64,000 nt of DNA from AAA044-D11 sp965268555 (GCA_965268555.1 OZ254174.1:124001-188000), one strand, 5' to 3'; numbered from the stretch's first letter, positions 52,806-61,918 are shown. A program made the numbers and translations. The notes: generated by a model not told the origin, from the sequence alone.

Positions 52806-54304
52806 TGTCTTTGAATACCATCACCGCAGGCGTCGAGATGCGCCAAATAAGCAAGCGCTTTGACGCGGTTCAAGCACTTGCGAATGTAAATTTGGAATTG
52901 CACCCTGGCGAAGTTCATACAATTGCTGGTGAAAACGGTTCTGGTAAATCAACTCTCCTTAAAATTCTTGGTGGAGTTATTAAACCTGATGATGGACAGA
53001 TATATGTAGGCGGAGATGAGAAAGAATTCAATTCAGTTCGAGATGCAATGAAGTATGGCGTCACAATGGTGAGCCAGGAATTGAGTTTGGTGCCTCACCT
53101 TGGAATTGCGGAGAATGTCTTTATCGGCCACAACCAGAGCAAAAACAAGTTTGGAATCGACTGGAAAGATACTGATCGCAGAGCGCTTGAAATTCTAAAG
53201 CGATTGAATATCTCGGTTGATCCCCGTCGTGAAGTTTCTAGTCTTCCCCAGCACGAACAACAACTCGTAGAAATTGCACGCGCGCTCTCTTTTGACACTC
53301 GAGTTTTGCTTCTCGACGAACCAACTTCATCACTTGCCCCAAATGAAGTCGGAGCACTTTTCAAGGTAGTAAGGCAACTTCGGGAAGATGGCGTTTCAGT
53401 AGTACTTATTACACACCGCATGTCAGAGATGCTTGAGATTAGTGATCGCTTCACAGTTCTTCGTGATGGAAAGTTTATTGATTCCAGTGATAGAACTGGT
53501 GTTAATGAGAATTGGTTAATCGATCGAATGGTTTTGAATAAGCCCAAAGAATCTGCGCGCCGCAATTTTCAATCCTTTGGCCGAAAGGCAGTACTTGAAG
53601 TTAAGGGCTTAACAGACCGCGCCGGTGCTTACTCAGATATTTCCTTTGAGGTTCGCGAAGGTGAAATTGTTGGACTTGCTGGACTCGCAGGCGCTGGGCG
53701 CACCGAACTTGTTGAGACACTTGCCGGAGTTCGCCAGCGAAGCGCGGGAAAAGTTTTTGTAAACGGTAAAGAAGTGGGAACAAATTCAAGAAATGCGTTG
53801 AAATCTGGAATTGCACTTGTGCCAGATGATCGCCGTGAAAAATCAACTATTCATGAGATGTCCGTCCGTGATAATTTGATGCTGTCTCAACATAAGTTTG
53901 AAATCACTCATCGCTCAAAGCGAGCTGAAGAGAAGATAATTAAGAGCTGGGTTGAAAAATTCAGTATTAAGACATCCGGCCCAGATGCTTTGATAAAAAG
54001 CTTGTCTGGGGGAAACCAGCAGAAAGTTGTTATCGCTCGCTGTCTGCAAACTAACCCAAAGATTCTTATTCTCGATGAAGCGACTAGAGGCGTTGACCTA
54101 GGGGCCAAGGCAGAGATTTATGAAATCTTGCGAAATCTGGCAAATGAAGGGCTAAGTATTCTCGTAGTTTCATCTGAAATTGGTGAAATCTTCGAGATCT
54201 CAGATCGAATACTTGTAATGCATGCTGGAGAACTTTCAGCAAACCTTGACCGAAGCAAGACAAATGAAGCCGAAGTTGTGGCTGCAGCGACAGGAGTTAA
54301 ATAA
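52805..54304 (+). CDS. CUT2 sugar ABC transporter ATPase (RbsA/MglA type)
   Basis: A 499-residue protein with two fused ABC domains. The first has Walker A GENGSGKST and LSLVPHLGIAENVFIG. The second has the degenerate Walker A GLAGAGRTE, usual in this family, and signature LSGGNQQKVVIA. It powers import of a monosaccharide or related compound. It starts with GTG overlapping the VOC stop (TAGTG). The substrate cannot be read from the ATPase. Confidence 0.94.
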   Translation: MSLNTITAGVEMRQISKRFDAVQALANVNLELHPGEVHTIAGENGSGKSTLLKILGGVIKPDDGQIYVGGDEKEFNSVRDAMKYGVTMVSQELSLVPHLGIAENVFIGHNQSKNKFGIDWKDTDRRALEILKRLNISVDPRREVSSLPQHEQQLVEIARALSFDTRVLLLDEPTSSLAPNEVGALFKVVRQLREDGVSVVLITHRMSEMLEISDRFTVLRDGKFIDSSDRTGVNENWLIDRMVLNKPKESARRNFQSFGRKAVLEVKGLTDRAGAYSDISFEVREGEIVGLAGLAGAGRTELVETLAGVRQRSAGKVFVNGKEVGTNSRNALKSGIALVPDDRREKSTIHEMSVRDNLMLSQHKFEITHRSKRAEEKIIKSWVEKFSIKTSGPDALIKSLSGGNQQKVVIARCLQTNPKILILDEATRGVDLGAKAEIYEILRNLANEGLSILVVSSEIGEIFEISDRILVMHAGELSANLDRSKTNEAEVVAAATGVK

Positions 54305-55282
54305 ATGAAGTTTAGATTGCCAAGCCTCAGCACAATGCCTGCTTGGATGGGCGTTTTAGTGCTTGAAGTTATCTTGCTTATCGTTATGGCAATTACCCAA
54401 CCTGTCTTCTTCTCTGGATCGAACCTTTCTAACATCATTCGGTCATCTGCTATTCCAATAGTTCTTGGAATTGGAATGACTTACACAATTCTTACTGCTG
54501 GTATTGACCTTAGCGTGGGCAGCGTTCTTGCCTTCTCTGGAATCTTGCTTTCAGGAATGATCGAATTAATGCCGAGATATGTTGCAGTGGTTGTAACAAT
54601 CGCCCTCGTAACTTTAATCGTAGGTGGAATTAACGGAACCTTAATTGGCAGGCTTGGATTAAACAGCTTCGTCGTAACTCTTGGAACTCTAGGAATTTTC
54701 CGTGGTATTTCATATCTAGTAACAAATGGAACTACTAGAAGTATCGATACTGGTCCACTAATTAATAAAATTGGCGATGGAAACATTGGCCCAATTCCAG
54801 GACCGTTATTTGTTGTAGTAGTTCTTGCAGGAATTTCAATTTACATTCTCCGTTCAACTTACTTTGGCCGCGATGTTTATGCTGTTGGTGGAAATGAGTT
54901 CGCAGCTAAATTGGCAGGTATTTATACTGGTCGCGTAAAAATGAATGTTTATGTAATCTCGGCTTTTTGTGCCGGGCTTGCAGGAATTATGCAAGTTGGC
55001 CGACTAAGTTCTGCTGCACCAACAGCTGGTGCTGGACTAGAACTTACTGTTGTGGCAGGAGTTCTACTTGGTGGAACTCGCCTTAGCGGTGGCGTAGGAA
55101 GTATCTGGGGGACAGTTATTGGTCTCCTCTTTCTACAAACCGTATCGAATTCCCTGACAATTCAGGGGGTCTCCTCATACTGGCAACAAGTTGTTACCGG
55201 AGTTCTATTAGGAGCTGCAGTTCTGTTTGACCGAATCCGTCTTGAGTTATCAGGTCGGGCAAAATCTAAGGAGAAAAAGTAA
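54305..55282 (+). CDS. CUT2 sugar ABC transporter permease (RbsC type)
   Basis: A 325-residue membrane protein with 8-10 helices. The family features GIGMTYTILTAGIDLSVGSV, the cytoplasmic coupling region YFGRDVYAVGGNEFAAKLAGI and GVGSIWGTVIGLLFLQTVSN are visible. It starts directly after the ATPase stop and overlaps the binding-protein gene by one base. Confidence 0.94.
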   Translation: MKFRLPSLSTMPAWMGVLVLEVILLIVMAITQPVFFSGSNLSNIIRSSAIPIVLGIGMTYTILTAGIDLSVGSVLAFSGILLSGMIELMPRYVAVVVTIALVTLIVGGINGTLIGRLGLNSFVVTLGTLGIFRGISYLVTNGTTRSIDTGPLINKIGDGNIGPIPGPLFVVVVLAGISIYILRSTYFGRDVYAVGGNEFAAKLAGIYTGRVKMNVYVISAFCAGLAGIMQVGRLSSAAPTAGAGLELTVVAGVLLGGTRLSGGVGSIWGTVIGLLFLQTVSNSLTIQGVSSYWQQVVTGVLLGAAVLFDRIRLELSGRAKSKEKK

Positions 55283-56277
55283 TGAAGTTAAAGAATCGAA
55301 AGGTACTGTTTCTGCCTTTGATGGCAGCTGCAGCGCTAATTGTTCCTTCAGTTGCGCCAGCAACAGCTGCGCCAAAAATTACTGTTGGATTTAGCTACCC
55401 AATTGAAGCAAATACTTATTTGAAGGCAATTGGAACAGGCGCACAAAAGACACTTGCAAAGGCCGGATACGGTTTCATGCCACTTGATGCGCAACTAGAT
55501 GGCAACAAGCAAATTTCAGATATCGAAGCAATGATCACAAAGAAGGTAGACGCAATGATCGTTTATCCTCTTGATTCAAAGGGTCTAAAGCCAGCAATGG
55601 ATAAGGCTAAAGCTGCAGGTATCAAGGTAATCACCATGAACTACACAGTTAACGATTCAAAGAAGGCTCCAGCTTCACCTTCATTGGCTCAGGTTCAAGA
55701 TGCATTCCCACAACGCACACTTGCTAAGGAAAAGGTTAAGTACCTAAACCAAGTACTTCCAAAGGGTGGAAACATTCTTTATGTTGGACTTGGCTTCCCA
55801 GTGTATGCACTTGAAGCACATGCAGCGATGTTTAAGGAAGAACTTGCTAAGGACAGCAAGTACACCTACCTTGGACGCGTAGATAACCAGAGCGATGATG
55901 CTGAAGGCGGACGCCAAGCAGTAGAACAAGCTCTTGTTAAGTATCCAAAGGTTGATGCAATCGTTGCTTATAACGATCCAACAGCCCTAGGTGCTTACTC
56001 AGCAGTTTCTGCTCGCGGAAAGATTGACATCAAGGTTGTTGGTAACCAGATGCAACCTGAAGCTGTTAAGTCAATCAGCAAGGGTCAGATTGATGGATCA
56101 TGGGACTTCAATCCAGTTGAGTCAGGAATTTCGCTTGCGAAGTTAACTATCTCAATTCTAAAGAAGGAACCAAAGGCTAACTGGAACAAGACAATTCAAA
56201 CTCCAGCTAAGTTCTACGATGCTTCTACAATTTCAGACTTCGTACCTTGGACAACACGGGCGAATAAGATTAAGTAG
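55282..56277 (+). CDS. Sugar ABC transporter substrate-binding protein (first system)
   Basis: A 331-residue type 1 periplasmic-binding-fold protein. A signal peptide covers about residues 1-29 with a cleavage site near ATAA; there is no lipobox cysteine. The fold starts with ITVGFSYPIEANTYLKAIGTG, and the hinge region VDAIVAYNDPTALGAYSA is typical of ribose/xylose-type binding proteins. AAGGAG at 55268-55273 is its RBS. Lysines are mostly AAG, unlike the mixed use in the ATPase gene, which suggests high expression. A perfect terminator follows. Confidence 0.92.
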   Translation: MKLKNRKVLFLPLMAAAALIVPSVAPATAAPKITVGFSYPIEANTYLKAIGTGAQKTLAKAGYGFMPLDAQLDGNKQISDIEAMITKKVDAMIVYPLDSKGLKPAMDKAKAAGIKVITMNYTVNDSKKAPASPSLAQVQDAFPQRTLAKEKVKYLNQVLPKGGNILYVGLGFPVYALEAHAAMFKEELAKDSKYTYLGRVDNQSDDAEGGRQAVEQALVKYPKVDAIVAYNDPTALGAYSAVSARGKIDIKVVGNQMQPEAVKSISKGQIDGSWDFNPVESGISLAKLTISILKKEPKANWNKTIQTPAKFYDASTISDFVPWTTRANKIK

Positions 56278-56290
56278 TAGTTAAGACAAA

Positions 56291-56330
56291 AGAAAATCCC
56301 CGCTCTCCAAATGGAGAGCGGGGATTTTCT
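56291..56330. terminator. Bidirectional terminator between two ABC operons
   Basis: A perfect 18-bp stem (56291-56308 with 56313-56330) and a 4-base AAAT loop. Because the arms end in AGAAAA and TTTTCT, each strand reads a short U run at the 3' end. It lies between the stops of the two convergent operons and would serve both. Confidence 0.93.
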
Positions 56331-56343
56331 ATATCTAAATTAG

Positions 56344-57360
56344 CTAACTTATTTCACCGGCTCGACGACGACGAACGTTATCTCCCCAAACCGCTAGGAC
56401 AATAACTATTCCTGTGATTACATACTGCCATTCTTGTTGAAGTTCGAGAATACGAAGACCATTAACAAGAACAGCCATGATCAGGGCGCCAATTACGGTT
56501 CCGCTGATTGTTCCTTTTCCGCCAAGAAGTGAAGTTCCACCGATAATTACGGCGGCAATTGCTTCAAGTTCGTATCCAAGGCCAAGGTCTGGACGAGCAG
56601 AGCCAAGTCGAGAAGTTAGAACTACAGCTGCCATACCAACATAAAGTCCACCTAGGCCGTAAATTGCAACAAGCCAATTATTTACCTTCACGCCAGATAA
56701 CTTTGTTGCTGCTTCATTAGAACCGATAGCGAATGTGTATCGACCAAGTACAGTCTTATTGAGGATAATTGCAGCGATAATTGCGCCAACAAAAAGTATT
56801 AGAACACCATTAGGAATTTTAGGAATCAGATTTCCTTGGGCGATTGAATCCCAACCCTTTACATCTGTAGTGAAAAGTACGGGCTTTAGATCAGAGACAA
56901 TAAGGGCCAAGCCTTGAGCCGCCTTCATTGTCGCCAAGGTCGCAATAAATGGTGGCAACTTCAAGATTGTAATAAGAAGGCCGTTTATAACTCCGATTAG
57001 GCCTCCAACAATTAGGCCAACAAGCATTCCGCCAATTACACCTAAGTTCAAAGCCATTACGGTTTTACCGACGATGATTGCGACTAACGCAGTAGCGGTA
57101 CCAATCGAAAGATCAATTCCACCCGTAATGATTACGAACGTGGTTCCAATGGCGAGCAATCCGATAACCGTTGTAGACATCAAGATTCCGCCAGAGACGT
57201 TCTCCCATGAGGCGAAGACTGGTCGCATAACTGTGAAGAAAATAAAGATTACGACAAGGCTGCCCAGGGCAAGTACTCGTCCAATCTCACGCTTAGCAAA
57301 GGCGCGCAATCTATTGCCGCCGTCTACTTCGCCTTCAACCGCTTTTACTTCTTTTGACAT
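56344..57360 (-). CDS. CUT2 sugar ABC transporter permease (second system)
   Basis: A 338-residue RbsC-type permease. Helices include GLLAIGTTFVIITGGIDLSIGTA; the coupling loop LGRYTFAIGSNEAATKLSGV and GTSLLGGKGTISGTVIGAL are typical. The N-terminal 20 residues are hydrophilic. It lies 33 bases after the ATPase gene, with GGAAAGAGAG upstream of the ATG as ribosome binding site. It is the last gene of the minus-strand operon, ending at the shared terminator. Confidence 0.94.
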   Translation of the reverse strand: MSKEVKAVEGEVDGGNRLRAFAKREIGRVLALGSLVVIFIFFTVMRPVFASWENVSGGILMSTTVIGLLAIGTTFVIITGGIDLSIGTATALVAIIVGKTVMALNLGVIGGMLVGLIVGGLIGVINGLLITILKLPPFIATLATMKAAQGLALIVSDLKPVLFTTDVKGWDSIAQGNLIPKIPNGVLILFVGAIIAAIILNKTVLGRYTFAIGSNEAATKLSGVKVNNWLVAIYGLGGLYVGMAAVVLTSRLGSARPDLGLGYELEAIAAVIIGGTSLLGGKGTISGTVIGALIMAVLVNGLRILELQQEWQYVITGIVIVLAVWGDNVRRRRAGEIS

Positions 57361-57393
57361 GGGACTCTCTTTCCTTGGCTTGTTGAACTTTGG

Positions 57394-58899
57394 TTAATCG
57401 CGGAATTTTGTTGCATATTGCATGATCGTATTCTGGTCTGCATCTTTGTTATCGATGATTCCCGTCAGCTTGCCTTCACACATAACAGCTATGCGGTCTG
57501 ACATGCGTAGGACTTCGGGAAGCTCGGAGGAAATCATGATGATGGACTTGCCTTCAGATGCCAACTTAGTTAGCAACCTATAAATCTCATCTTTCGCACC
57601 AACATCGATACCACGGGTTGGCTCATCGAAAATCAAGATATTGCAATCTCGAGTAAGCCACTTGGCAATAACAACTTTCTGTTGATTTCCACCCGATAGA
57701 TTCTTTACAAATTGATTTTCGGATGGGGTGCGGATCGTCAACTGTTTAATTGCATCTCGCACAATTGCACCAGCTGGCTTAGTTTTAAGGAAGCCAAATT
57801 TATTTGAAAAGGCAGGAATTGAAGAGAGAATTACATTGAATGTTATGTTCTGAATTAGAAGCAGACCATATTTTTTGCGATCTTCAGATAGATAACCGAT
57901 TCCAAATTTAACTGCATCAGAAGGGCTCTTTATCTTTACCTCTTTGCCATTAAGGAAAACTTTGCCAGTTGTTTTCGGATCTGCGCCAATTAGCGCACGG
58001 GCAAGTTCGGTACGCCCGGCTCCCATTAATCCAGCGAAACCTAGAATCTCACCCTTGCGAAGGTCGAACGAGACGTCTCTTAGTAAATTTAGATCCGAAA
58101 TTCCTTCAACTTTTAGAACAACTTCGTTACTAAGTGGGCGAACTTCAGGGCGTTGGTCCTGATCAACTTTGCGCCCAACCATTAGCGAAATTACTTCAGG
58201 AATAGAGGTTTCAGGAGTATTTAAAGTCTTTACATACTCGCCATCGCGCAGAACAGTTATGCGATCGGTGATCTTGTTTAGCTCTTCGAGACGGTGGGAG
58301 ATATAAACAACGCCCTTACCAGCAGCCTTTAGTGTTCGAATAATCTTAAAGAGTGCGTCAGTCTCGGCAGGAGTAAGAGAAGAGGTTGGTTCATCCATGA
58401 TAATTACTTCGCCGCGATAGGAAACTGCTTTAGCAATTTCAACCATTTGCTGCTTTGCAATGGTTAGTTCGCCAACTTTTTGCTTTGGATCCAATACCAA
58501 TTCAAGTTCAGCGAGCAGTTCTTTGGCAGCCTTATTTAGCTTTGAATCATCGAGAAAAACTCTACCTTTACGGCGATCTTCGCGGCCGATAAAAATGTTT
58601 TGCGCAACTGTTAAATCTGGCATCAAGTTCAGTTCTTGGTGGATGATGCTAATTCCTAATTTCTGCGCCTCATTTGGATTAGAGACATTTACTGTGTTTC
58701 CCTGATAAACAATCTCACCAGTGTCTTTCTTATAAATACCAGAGAGGATCTTCATTAGCGTCGACTTACCGGCGCCATTCTCGCCAACTATCGCGTGGAC
58801 CTCACCCTTATTCAAATCAAAGTGCACATTGTTAAGTGCCTTAACTCCAGGGAACTCCTTGCTTACACCAGTCAAGGATAAGAGTTGAGTTGTTGCCAT
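57394..58899 (-). CDS. CUT2 sugar ABC transporter ATPase (second system)
   Basis: A 501-residue double ABC protein. Domain 1 has Walker A GENGAGKST and Walker B IIMDEPTSSL; domain 2 has the degenerate GLMGAGRTE and signature LSGGNQQKVVIAKWL. The start ATG 58899 (MATTQLLSLTGVSKEFPGVKA) is chosen because GGGGGA lies 5 bases upstream; the frame-open TTG at 58911 would lie before that site. It is separated from the binding-protein gene by 137 bases with a stem-loop. Confidence 0.94.
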   Translation of the reverse strand: MATTQLLSLTGVSKEFPGVKALNNVHFDLNKGEVHAIVGENGAGKSTLMKILSGIYKKDTGEIVYQGNTVNVSNPNEAQKLGISIIHQELNLMPDLTVAQNIFIGREDRRKGRVFLDDSKLNKAAKELLAELELVLDPKQKVGELTIAKQQMVEIAKAVSYRGEVIIMDEPTSSLTPAETDALFKIIRTLKAAGKGVVYISHRLEELNKITDRITVLRDGEYVKTLNTPETSIPEVISLMVGRKVDQDQRPEVRPLSNEVVLKVEGISDLNLLRDVSFDLRKGEILGFAGLMGAGRTELARALIGADPKTTGKVFLNGKEVKIKSPSDAVKFGIGYLSEDRKKYGLLLIQNITFNVILSSIPAFSNKFGFLKTKPAGAIVRDAIKQLTIRTPSENQFVKNLSGGNQQKVVIAKWLTRDCNILIFDEPTRGIDVGAKDEIYRLLTKLASEGKSIIMISSELPEVLRMSDRIAVMCEGKLTGIIDNKDADQNTIMQYATKFRD

Positions 58900-58946
58900 T
58901 AGTTCCCCCAATTGCCTATTTAGAACTTCTTTTTACTTCTTAAGAT

Positions 58947-58966
58947 TTCCTAATTATTCCTAATAA
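58947..58966 (-). promoter_or_regulatory. Phased repeat of TTCCTAAT upstream of the second ABC ATPase
   Basis: TTCCTAAT occurs at 58947 and again at 58957, exactly 10 bases apart, and the second extends to TTCCTAATAA. The same 10-mer occurs at 63763-63772 in the divergent promoter of the sugar operon. It may be a regulator site for an internal promoter. Confidence 0.3.
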
Positions 58967-58973
58967 TAAAGCA

Positions 58974-59001
58974 TAATGGCCGGGATTTCTCCCGGCCATT
59001 A
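58974..59001 (-). other. Stem-loop between binding-protein and ATPase genes
   Basis: TAATGGCCGGG (58974-58984) pairs perfectly with CCCGGCCATTA (58991-59001), with a 6-base loop. On the minus strand the following bases (TGCTTTATTATT) are only moderately U-rich. It probably acts as a partial terminator or 3' protecting hairpin, so that the binding protein is made in excess over the ATPase and permease. Confidence 0.7.
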
Positions 59002-59036
59002 CAACTAACAATTACAAATTAATCGATTTAATCGAA

Positions 59037-60035
59037 TTATTCGTAAAGGTTTCCTGCGATCTTTGGTTCTGCGATGTTCTTCTTATCGTAGTAGTAGAAA
59101 CCAGTATCGATAAGGTTCTTTGGAACTGTCTTGTTGCGAACGTAGTTAACTAGCGCTTCAACAGTCTTAGCTCCGATACCCATTGGGCTCTGTGTAATCG
59201 CACCTGATTGTAGGCCTGACTTGATGTTAGCCATTTGTTGCTTGCCTGAGTCAAATCCGATCAACTTAACTTTACCCTTGGTCAACTTAGCTGCCTTGAA
59301 TGCTTGTCCAGCACCAATTGATACACCTTCGTTGGTTCCGTAGATACCCTTTAGATCCTTGTTAGCAACAAGAGCTGCGCTAACGATTTCTTGTGCCTTA
59401 AGAGCATCTCCACCTTCTGAGTATTGAACTGGAAGAAGTGTGATGTTCTTGTACTTAGCCTTGATGCGGTTTACGAAACCGTCGCGGCGATCAATACCAG
59501 TTTGGTTTGTTTGTGAGTGACCAACAACCAAAACCTTACCCTTGCCACCGATTAGAGCAGCCATCTTGTCAGCTGCAAGTGAACCAGCAGCCTTACTGTT
59601 TGTGTATGCAACACCTAGTGCACAGTCAGATGAAACTCCAAGTGCAGGAACTCCACCAGCACAGCTAGCAGCTGTATCGAACATGTAGACAGGAATGCCT
59701 GCAGCCTTAGCAGCCTTTAGTTGTACAAGTGATTCTGTTGTACCTAGAGCTGCGTAACCGATTGCATCTGGCTTCAGTGCAATTGCACCGGCAAGCATTT
59801 CAAGTTGCTTGTCGATCATTGTTTCGTTAGCAGGACCTTGGAAGTGAATTGTTGCGTTCATCTTCGCAGCTTGCTCTTCAGCACCCTTTTTAACTGCTTG
59901 CCAGAATTGGTGAGTTTCACCCTTTGAAACTAATTCAAGCTTTAGTGTCTTGTCAGCAGCGTTAACAGCTGAACCTGTTCCGACAACTAGTGCCATTGCT
60001 GATGCAACAGCAACGATAGTTAGGACTTTCTTCAT
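59037..60035 (-). CDS. Sugar ABC transporter substrate-binding protein (second system)
   Basis: A 332-residue type 1 periplasmic-binding-fold protein. The signal peptide ends near residue 26 (AVNA-ADK) without a lipobox cysteine. The binding domain begins KLELVSKGETHQFWQAVKKG and includes GIYGTNEGVSIGAGQAF and VKLIGFDSGKQQ, typical of CUT2 proteins. GAAAGGAAAC just upstream on the minus strand is the RBS. Strong AAG bias for lysine suggests high expression. Its place in the fucose/arabinose-type operon makes that sugar the likely ligand. Confidence 0.93.
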   Translation of the reverse strand: MKKVLTIVAVASAMALVVGTGSAVNAADKTLKLELVSKGETHQFWQAVKKGAEEQAAKMNATIHFQGPANETMIDKQLEMLAGAIALKPDAIGYAALGTTESLVQLKAAKAAGIPVYMFDTAASCAGGVPALGVSSDCALGVAYTNSKAAGSLAADKMAALIGGKGKVLVVGHSQTNQTGIDRRDGFVNRIKAKYKNITLLPVQYSEGGDALKAQEIVSAALVANKDLKGIYGTNEGVSIGAGQAFKAAKLTKGKVKLIGFDSGKQQMANIKSGLQSGAITQSPMGIGAKTVEALVNYVRNKTVPKNLIDTGFYYYDKKNIAEPKIAGNLYE

Positions 60036-60169
60036 TTGTTTCCTTTCGAAAGCAGCGGAATCGCTGTGGGGGTAGCCTATAAACGATGTGCCCTACGCGT
60101 CTAGGCGGACTTTGCCCATACGGGCTTGGCTAAGCCATTGTTACCAAATCGTTATTTCAGGGGTGATTC
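60036..60169 (-). promoter_or_regulatory. Leader of the second binding-protein gene
   Basis: A 134-base gap after the lactonase gene. It holds the short inverted repeats TGGCT-A-AGCCA (60127-60137) and CAGCG-GAAT-CGCTG (60053-60066), and on the minus strand TAGGCT about 40 bases before the ATG, a possible -10 of an independent promoter. No U-rich terminator is seen, so read-through from the catabolic genes is also possible. Confidence 0.35.
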
Positions 60170-61012
60170 TTAGCCCAGGTTATATGCGTGAATGGCGGTT
60201 TGGCTCCAGAAGCTCTCGCCATCACTGATACTAAGTCCAGCGGTCAAAGACTCTGCCAATTCCACCACTTCTGAATAACTGGCCGCCAAAGTCGCGACTG
60301 GCCAATCAGATCCAAACATCAGACGGGCTGGTGTAAAAATTTCAAGCAAGTGATCTACGTAAGGGCGAAAGTCTTTGACTTGCCAATTATTCCAATTGGC
60401 TTCGGTAACTAACCCCGATATTTTACAAACAACGTTTGGAAATGAAGCAAGTTCAGAAATTAATTTTTTCCAAGGTTGCATCTCTTGTTTTGAAATATAT
60501 GGTTTAGAAATATGGTCCATCACAAATTGCACATCTGGACAGGCCTTAACCATTTCAATTGCTGCTGGTAGCTCTGGAGTCTTGGTTAGTAAGTCATAAG
60601 TTATTCCAAGTGCGCCAAGTTTTTGCACATTGCGAATACTCTCTTTGCGCGCCAAGTAATTTGGATCCACATGATCTTGGGCAATATCGCGAATACCTTT
60701 TAAATAAGAGGCACCTGGAAGGTCAAGATATTCATTCAGATACTCAATTGCATCTGGCGCATCAATCTTTAACCAACCAACTACTCCTACGACAAGTTCA
60801 TCACTTTCTGCGACAGCTAGAAGTTCGGGAGTCTCGGCATAGTCAGTAACAGTTTGAACTAGAACAGTTTTATCTATACCTGAACCTGCAATCGCTTCAC
60901 GCAAATCTGCCATAAGGAAGTTTCTGCGAATTGGTTGCAATTCCTCGCCGGTTATCCAATCTTGGTCACGTACTGCGAGGTCCCAAATGTGGTGGTGTGA
61001 ATCAATCCTCAT
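60170..61012 (-). CDS. Amidohydrolase-type lactonase, candidate L-fucono-1,5-lactonase
   Basis: A 280-residue TIM-barrel hydrolase of the COG3618 amidohydrolase group, which hydrolyses sugar lactones such as L-fuconolactone and L-rhamnonolactone. The metal motif H6-H7-H8 in DSHHHIWD and the C-terminal MFGSDWPVATL are characteristic. It lies 3 bases after the 2-hydroxyacid dehydrogenase gene. With the aldose dehydrogenase two genes earlier and L-fuconate dehydratase divergent, it would open the lactone made from L-fucose or D-arabinose. Confidence 0.86.
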   Translation of the reverse strand: MRIDSHHHIWDLAVRDQDWITGEELQPIRRNFLMADLREAIAGSGIDKTVLVQTVTDYAETPELLAVAESDELVVGVVGWLKIDAPDAIEYLNEYLDLPGASYLKGIRDIAQDHVDPNYLARKESIRNVQKLGALGITYDLLTKTPELPAAIEMVKACPDVQFVMDHISKPYISKQEMQPWKKLISELASFPNVVCKISGLVTEANWNNWQVKDFRPYVDHLLEIFTPARLMFGSDWPVATLAASYSEVVELAESLTAGLSISDGESFWSQTAIHAYNLG

Positions 61013-61015
61013 GGC

Positions 61016-61918
61016 TTAGCCGACAGCGACAATATTATTTAGTGGTTTGCCTTCCGCAAGTAATTTAAGTTGAGACTCAACTAATTTGCGGCCACGTGGT
61101 TCAAAGGCTGTTGAGTTTCCACCAACATGGGGGACAAGCAATAAATTCTTTGCACTCCAGAGTGGATGCCCCGCAGGAAGTGGTTCTGGATCTGTTACAT
61201 CAAGGGCTGCATGCAATCTTCCAGAATTTAACTCAGCAATTAGAGCTTCAGTATCAATGATTGGTCCGCGCGCAACATTCACGATCAAGGCGCCATCTTT
61301 CATCTTTGCTAAACGATCTTTATTGAACATATGTCTTGATTCATTAGTAAGTGGGAGAATCAAAATCACAATATCAAGGCTTGGTAAGTGCTTATCTAAT
61401 TCATCAATCTTTATTGATCCGTCACGACCAGATTTCGAGAAGCTTGTGACGCTAACATCAAAGCCAGAAAGGTTCTTAACAACTTGCTTTCCAATTGAAC
61501 CAAAGCCAATTACACCGATTTTGCTATCAGATAATGAGGTAAATCTGCGGTGGTTCCAGGTACCTGCAACTTGGTCACGAATGAACTCTGGAAAACCGCG
61601 TCGTGAAGCAAGAGCTAGACCAACGGCAAGTTCTGCGGTCGATGCATCATGAACTCCACTTGCGTTGCAGAGAGTTAGACCAGGTCGAACATAGGCAAGA
61701 GCATCGTCATAACCAGCATTTGGCATCTGTAAAACTTTTAAATTCGGCATCTTTGCGGCATATGCCAAGGCAGTCGCACCACCCATATAAGAAGGTACGA
61801 AAAATTCAATCTTTGAAAGATCTGATGAATCGAGCGGAAAATCTTTAGGGGAGTGCAAGGTGACACCATCGGGAACAGATAGATCTGACCATTGGGTCCA
61901 TGCAACAATCTTGCTCAT
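61016..61918 (-). CDS. D-2-hydroxyacid dehydrogenase family protein
   Basis: A 300-residue NAD(P)-dependent dehydrogenase of the phosphoglycerate/glyoxylate reductase family. The Rossmann motif GFGSIGKQVV lies in the middle. The catalytic arginine is in NVARGPIID, glutamate in DVTDPEPLPAGHPLW, and histidine in LVPHVGGNS. The substrate is unknown. It lies between the FAH-family gene and the lactonase gene, 3 bases from each, so it is translated with the sugar pathway, yet the known fucose and arabinose routes have no obvious step for it. It might reduce or oxidise a 2-keto or 2-hydroxy acid product. Confidence 0.88.
   Translation of the reverse strand: MSKIVAWTQWSDLSVPDGVTLHSPKDFPLDSSDLSKIEFFVPSYMGGATALAYAAKMPNLKVLQMPNAGYDDALAYVRPGLTLCNASGVHDASTAELAVGLALASRRGFPEFIRDQVAGTWNHRRFTSLSDSKIGVIGFGSIGKQVVKNLSGFDVSVTSFSKSGRDGSIKIDELDKHLPSLDIVILILPLTNESRHMFNKDRLAKMKDGALIVNVARGPIIDTEALIAELNSGRLHAALDVTDPEPLPAGHPLWSAKNLLLVPHVGGNSTAFEPRGRKLVESQLKLLAEGKPLNNIVAVG

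Noticed and set aside
61086..61652. A 188-codon open frame on the plus strand opposite the 2-hydroxyacid dehydrogenase
   Set aside because: Antisense shadow; the minus-strand gene has intact catalytic motifs and operon context.
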